Below are positions 6,811 through 8,991 of a DNA stretch of 8,991 bases, piece by piece. How positions within the stretch are numbered: position 1 is the first letter of the stretch; every line of letters begins with the position of its first letter. The stretch is from Pseudomonadales bacterium (lineage in GTDB: Bacteria; Pseudomonadota; Gammaproteobacteria; Pseudomonadales; Pseudohongiellaceae). The notes beneath the pieces were generated by a model that saw only the letters and a program-made list of their open reading frames with translations, did not search any database and had not been told where the DNA came from. The stretch covers positions 1 through 8,991 of the forward strand of contig JAKSCP010000245.1 in assembly GCA_022360535.1 (NCBI GenBank), given 5' to 3'. A program made the translations under genes and the position numbers.

Positions 6811-7209
6811 ATGCGTCAAACACAGAAGAGGAGCTGCCGGAGACTTTGCGTCTTGTTGATTCTTGGATTCCTGGCAGCTTGCAGCGTCGAAGAATCGGAC
6901 CAGCCAGTGACCTTGTTGGATACTTATCTGCAAGATCCCGTCGCATTGGAACGGGGTCGGCTCTTATTCGAAGGCAGCTGCGCAAGCTATTGTCATGGCA
7001 CAGCGCCGCAAGATGGAGAAGATGTAGATCTGTTCGATTGCCAGTGGAAATATGGCGGCACCAATGATGATATTTTTCGTATAGTGACCACTGGCATCCC
7101 TGAAACTCGAATGGTGGGGTTTGGCAACAATTTTCCAGAAGGACAAAACGATTTGTGGATGCTTATTGCTTATCTGCGTAATGAGCAACAAGTCTGTGAT
7201 CAAATTTGA
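6811..7209 (+). CDS. Lipoprotein c-type cytochrome with CXXXCH motif
   Basis: The 132-residue protein begins with a basic and hydrophobic signal ending in the lipobox LAAC (C24), so it should be a lipid-anchored envelope protein; Ser at +2 suggests outer-membrane sorting. One small class I cytochrome domain follows: ALERGRLLFEGSCASYCHGT places C57 and C61-H62 where a CXXCH motif is expected, but with three residues between the cysteines. A likely axial Met is M101 in PETRMVGFGNNF, and the C-terminal helix DLWMLIAYLRNE is characteristic. Two more cysteines (C77 in LFDCQWKYGG and C129) could form a disulfide. The ATG at 6811 is preferred over the GTG at 6808 because AAGGA (6802-6806) is too close to the GTG. 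It precedes the ClpP-like gene by about 32 nt, probably in one transcript. An electron-carrier role is inferred; partners are unknown. Confidence 0.82.
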   Translation: MRQTQKRSCRRLCVLLILGFLAACSVEESDQPVTLLDTYLQDPVALERGRLLFEGSCASYCHGTAPQDGEDVDLFDCQWKYGGTNDDIFRIVTTGIPETRMVGFGNNFPEGQNDLWMLIAYLRNEQQVCDQI

Positions 7210-7241
7210 TTAGAGTTGAGAAAGATAGAGGAATACCAGCA

Positions 7242-7841
7242 GTGCATAGTTACCAGGATGAAGAAAAGGAAGAAATGAAAGACGGCAAGGGTGGCCGCTC
7301 AGGCTTTATGGATGAAAAGTTATTTAAATCCAGGGCCATCACCATTTTTGGCAATATCGATGACAAACTTGCCCGAGGAGTCACTGAAAAACTGTTGGCA
7401 CTGGCTGCAGAAAATAGTGATCCAATTACTATCTACATTAGTTCTCCAGGTGGCCACGTAGAGTCCGGTGATGTTGTCTATGACATGATTAAGTTCATCA
7501 CACCAGAGGTTAGAGTTGTCGGCACAGGCTGGGTGGCAAGTGCTGCTACAACGATCTTCCTCGCTGCAAAGAAAGAGAATCGTTTCTGCCTGCCTAACAC
7601 TCGCTTTTTGGTTCACCAGCCATTAGGTGGTGCCAGAGGTGATGCAACGGATATCGCTATTCAAGCAGAGCAGATCGTAAAAATGCGGGCACGGATTAAT
7701 CAGTTGATTGCAGAAGAAACCGGCCAGCCTCTGGAGAGAGTTGCTCAGGACACCGATCGTGATTACTGGATGACGGTAGAAGAGGCCATCGAGTACGGTA
7801 TCGTCAGCAAAGCAGTACGCTCCGCTTCAGAAATTTCTTAG
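7242..7841 (+). CDS. clpP: ClpP-family serine protease (ClpP2-like paralogue)
   Basis: From the GTG at 7242 the protein has 199 residues, near the usual ClpP length. The catalytic triad is intact: S100 in GTGWVASAATT, H125 in FLVHQPLGG and D174 in DTDRDYW. Spacings of 25 and 49 residues equal those of E. coli ClpP (S97, H122, D171). The oxyanion-loop region ISSPGGHVESGDVVYDMIKF is the ClpP SPGG motif. The VASAATT context replaces the canonical AASMGA, and the resemblance is closer to the second, non-canonical ClpP of pseudomonads (ClpP2). It is not beside clpX, tig or lon, so it is presumably a paralogue. ClpP degrades unfolded or tagged proteins in the cytoplasm with ClpX or ClpA. AGAGGAA (7227-7233) lies 8 nt before the GTG; an ATG at 7275 with AAAAGGA upstream is an alternative start. 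The N-terminus is short, charged and probably disordered. Confidence 0.9.
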   Translation: MHSYQDEEKEEMKDGKGGRSGFMDEKLFKSRAITIFGNIDDKLARGVTEKLLALAAENSDPITIYISSPGGHVESGDVVYDMIKFITPEVRVVGTGWVASAATTIFLAAKKENRFCLPNTRFLVHQPLGGARGDATDIAIQAEQIVKMRARINQLIAEETGQPLERVAQDTDRDYWMTVEEAIEYGIVSKAVRSASEIS

Positions 7842-7854
7842 AAACAGATTCTTC

Positions 7855-8244
7855 TTAGTCTTCGAGTTTTCTAAAGATCGCCTGGCGGTCTTTAGAAAGC
7901 ACGCATACCACCATGAAGTCAGGAACGCAGGACGCGGCAAAGGCGCGGGCTGTCGTCTCATCGATGAGTTCCGCCTGAATGACCCCGGTTGCCCCTGCGT
8001 AGTTCACCGAAACGGTGGCTACATTACCATTCACTTCACCGTCTTCGTTGGTCCAGAGCTGACCCATGGACTCGATTTGGTCGATCTTCATGATGCCATT
8101 GACGACGGTCACACCAACCTGGAAGAGGGTACCGTCAGCGATCCACTTCCCGTCCCAAACGCTGGCCCCTTGCGACCAGGCTGCATTGCTGGAACCAACA
8201 AGCAGCAGGCAAAGGAATAAACGAACTGTGGCTTTATTGCGCAA
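7855..8244 (-). CDS. Small exported protein of unknown function
   Basis: I do not recognise this 129-residue protein. It has an N-terminal basic and hydrophobic signal (RNKATVRLFLCLLLVGSSNA, cleavage around residue 21-25), then a small soluble domain with alternating beta-type segments (WDGKWIADGTLFQVGVTVVN, VATVSVNYAGATGVIQAEL). Two cysteines (C106 and C114, in AASCVPDF and VVCVLSK) may form a disulfide in the periplasm. The start must be the TTG at 8244: a TGA lies two codons upstream and no ATG or GTG follows before the signal. It overlaps the end of the nnrU-like gene by 11 nt, which with the rare start codon points to translational coupling, so the two are probably co-expressed. Its last codons lie in a strong stem-loop (7868-7898), and it converges on the clpP-like gene with only 13 bp between stop codons. 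Confidence 0.7.
   Translation of the reverse strand: MRNKATVRLFLCLLLVGSSNAAWSQGASVWDGKWIADGTLFQVGVTVVNGIMKIDQIESMGQLWTNEDGEVNGNVATVSVNYAGATGVIQAELIDETTARAFAASCVPDFMVVCVLSKDRQAIFRKLED
7868..7898. other. Strong stem-loop at the convergent gene ends
   Basis: TTTCTAAAGA (7868-7877) and TCTTTAGAAA (7889-7898) are perfect 10-bp arms. Read on the plus strand, a U-G wobble and three C-G pairs continue the stem to a 3-nt loop (7882-7884). It lies in the last codons of the exported-protein gene and 26 nt after the clpP-like stop codon. No U tract follows on either side, so it may protect 3' ends or act with another termination mechanism rather than be a classical terminator. Confidence 0.6.
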
Positions 8245-8797
8245 AACTCAATCCCACACCAAATAATTGTCCATGGTAGATGGCCACCAAGCCATAGAGT
8301 ACAAGACCGATTGCTATGGCAATTCCGTCCCAAACAATCGAAGGTGCTTTTGCTGGCGGCTGGTAGTTGATCCCAAGGCTGATGAATTTGACGCCAGCCC
8401 ACACAGTGAAGCCTCCAAACAGTAGCATCGAAGCAAGATCCCCGTTTGCCCAGAGATGGGCGATGCCCCAAAGAAAGGTCCCGAGCAGCATGGGATTGCG
8501 GAGATTGGCACGCATTAGTGAAGGTGGGACGTTACCCGCAACAATCAGAATGAACGCAGGTAGCATCAGGAAATGGCTGATATTGCGCCATTCAAAGCGT
8601 GGTTCCCAGACCATGGAAAACTCAGCCTGAGCCTTGCCAATAATGATGAGAGCAAGCCCCAGCAAGGTCAAAAGTGAATAGGCACCCAGGTAGGCGTTTT
8701 TGGACGGAAAGCCCGCGATCACGCGGTCTCTGAGCCCTAGCTCCCGCAGTAGATGGAGCAGAAAAAAAAGCAATAAGCCTACGACAAGCAGCAGCAT
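8234..8797 (-). CDS. NnrU-family integral membrane protein
   Basis: The 187-residue protein is almost all membrane segments: about 1-17, 38-54, 76-95, 103-132 and 155-172 are hydrophobic. NnrU-family features are the N-terminal FFLLHLLREL (H15), WRNISHFLMLPAF (H75) and RNPMLLGTFLWGIAHLWANGDLASMLLFGGF (H114). NnrU was first linked to nitrite/nitric-oxide respiration genes, and the homologous plant enzyme Z-ISO is a haem b-dependent carotene isomerase, so the histidines here may bind haem; that is inference. No denitrification or carotenoid gene is in the window, so the name is a family label. The start is the ATG at 8797, with GGGGGA about 11 nt upstream, a rather distant ribosome-binding site. 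It leads a two-gene unit with the small exported protein, overlapping it by 11 nt, and is probably transcribed from the AT-rich region at 8850-8895. Confidence 0.88.
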   Translation of the reverse strand: MLLLVVGLLLFFLLHLLRELGLRDRVIAGFPSKNAYLGAYSLLTLLGLALIIIGKAQAEFSMVWEPRFEWRNISHFLMLPAFILIVAGNVPPSLMRANLRNPMLLGTFLWGIAHLWANGDLASMLLFGGFTVWAGVKFISLGINYQPPAKAPSIVWDGIAIAIGLVLYGLVAIYHGQLFGVGLSFAQ

Positions 8798-8854
8798 GGC
8801 TCTGAGGTCCCCCTTGAGGCGGGATAGTCTAGCACGGCTTCGCCACAGGTAAAT

Positions 8855-8891
8855 TTATTTAATCGTTTGACTTAATCAAACGATTAAATAA
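8855..8891. repeat. Perfect 16-bp-arm inverted repeat, probable operator
   Basis: TTATTTAATCGTTTGA (8855-8870) and TCAAACGATTAAATAA (8876-8891) are exact inverted copies around CTTAA. The repeat sits in a non-coding region between the nnrU-like gene and a gene beyond the right edge. It overlaps a good plus-strand promoter. A binding site for a dimeric repressor (TetR-like size and symmetry) is the likeliest reading. The lack of GC content and of a flanking T run argues against an intrinsic terminator. Confidence 0.75.
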
Positions 8892-8895
8892 TAAT
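8867..8895 (+). promoter_or_regulatory. Promoter inside the inverted repeat, for a gene beyond the right edge
   Basis: TTGACT (8867-8872, five of six) and AATAAT (8890-8895, five of six) are separated by 17 bp. The -35 and nearly all of the spacer lie in the 37-bp inverted repeat, so a protein bound there would block RNA polymerase. Transcription would begin near 8902. A reverse-strand TTGATT with 16 bp to TAAATT could also drive the nnrU-like gene from the same site. Confidence 0.5.
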
Positions 8896-8982
8896 CCACC
8901 ACCATAACCCGGCCCCACAGACCTCTCCGGCTGCTTAGTCCTTTGTGAGAGATTCCGGAAACACCAGTTGATCGAATTAAAA

Positions 8983-8991
8983 AGAGGAAGA
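8983..8991 (+). promoter_or_regulatory. Ribosome-binding site at the right edge
   Basis: AGAGGAAGA is a strong Shine-Dalgarno-like sequence ending at the last base. A plus-strand gene very likely starts within about 10 bases beyond the window. Nothing coding is seen between 8798 and here. Confidence 0.5.

Noticed and set aside
7206..7241. A TTG start at 7206 for the ClpP-like protein
   Set aside because: It overlaps the cytochrome stop codon without a suitable ribosome-binding site, whereas the GTG at 7242 has AGAGGAA at good spacing.
8855..8891. Insertion-sequence ends or an attachment site
   Set aside because: The arms are only 5 bp apart with no transposase, integrase or target duplication nearby; an operator fits better.
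8855..8891. Rho-independent terminator
   Set aside because: The stem is AT-rich, no gene ends just before it, and it overlaps promoter hexamers.

Overview
The window looks like chromosomal DNA of a free-living, probably aquatic gammaproteobacterium. The clues are a Pseudomonas-type finR/fpr divergent pair, a bacterial subclass I ferredoxin-NADP reductase, long MMPL-type RND transporters, a ClpP2-like protease paralogue and an NnrU protein. Base composition is moderate, and I see no tRNA, rRNA, insertion sequence, integrase or CRISPR array. This placement is inferred from protein resemblance alone.

Layout, left to right. Bases 1-429 (-) hold the N-terminus of an RND/MMPL transporter that runs off the left edge; it lies 29 nt downstream of a LysR-type regulator (459-1340, -, FinR-like). 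Divergent from that is fpr (1454-2227, +). The 113-bp gap between them has a LysR-type box (TATC-N9-GATA) centred about 65 bp upstream of the predicted fpr transcription start and overlapping the predicted start of the regulator's own transcript. fpr converges on a FixJ/NarL-type response regulator with no kinase in view (2256-2876, -). Upstream of that is an exported peroxiredoxin-like protein (3041-3634, -) with a textbook terminator between them.

A 530-bp non-coding stretch (3635-4164) with several dyads separates the redoxin gene from a divergent full-length RND transporter (4165-6693, +), which carries a seven-fold DDGF repeat. Downstream on the same strand are a lipoprotein c-type cytochrome with an unusual CXXXCH haem motif (6811-7209) and a ClpP-family serine protease with an intact triad (about 7242-7841). 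Converging on these is a minus-strand pair: an nnrU-like membrane protein (8234-8797) overlapping by 11 nt a small exported protein of unknown function (7855-8244). The right end is the control region of a gene beyond the edge: a perfect 16-bp-arm inverted repeat sits on a predicted promoter, and a strong ribosome-binding site ends exactly at the last base.

The recurring theme is redox and envelope function: FinR/Fpr for NADPH and ferredoxin/flavodoxin redox balance, a periplasmic redoxin, a membrane-anchored cytochrome, a possible haem-binding NnrU protein and two RND pumps. I do not see one clearly new multi-gene system. The best leads are the CXXXCH cytochrome, the acidic repeat in the RND porter loop, the operator-promoter at the right end, and the structured 530-bp intergenic region.
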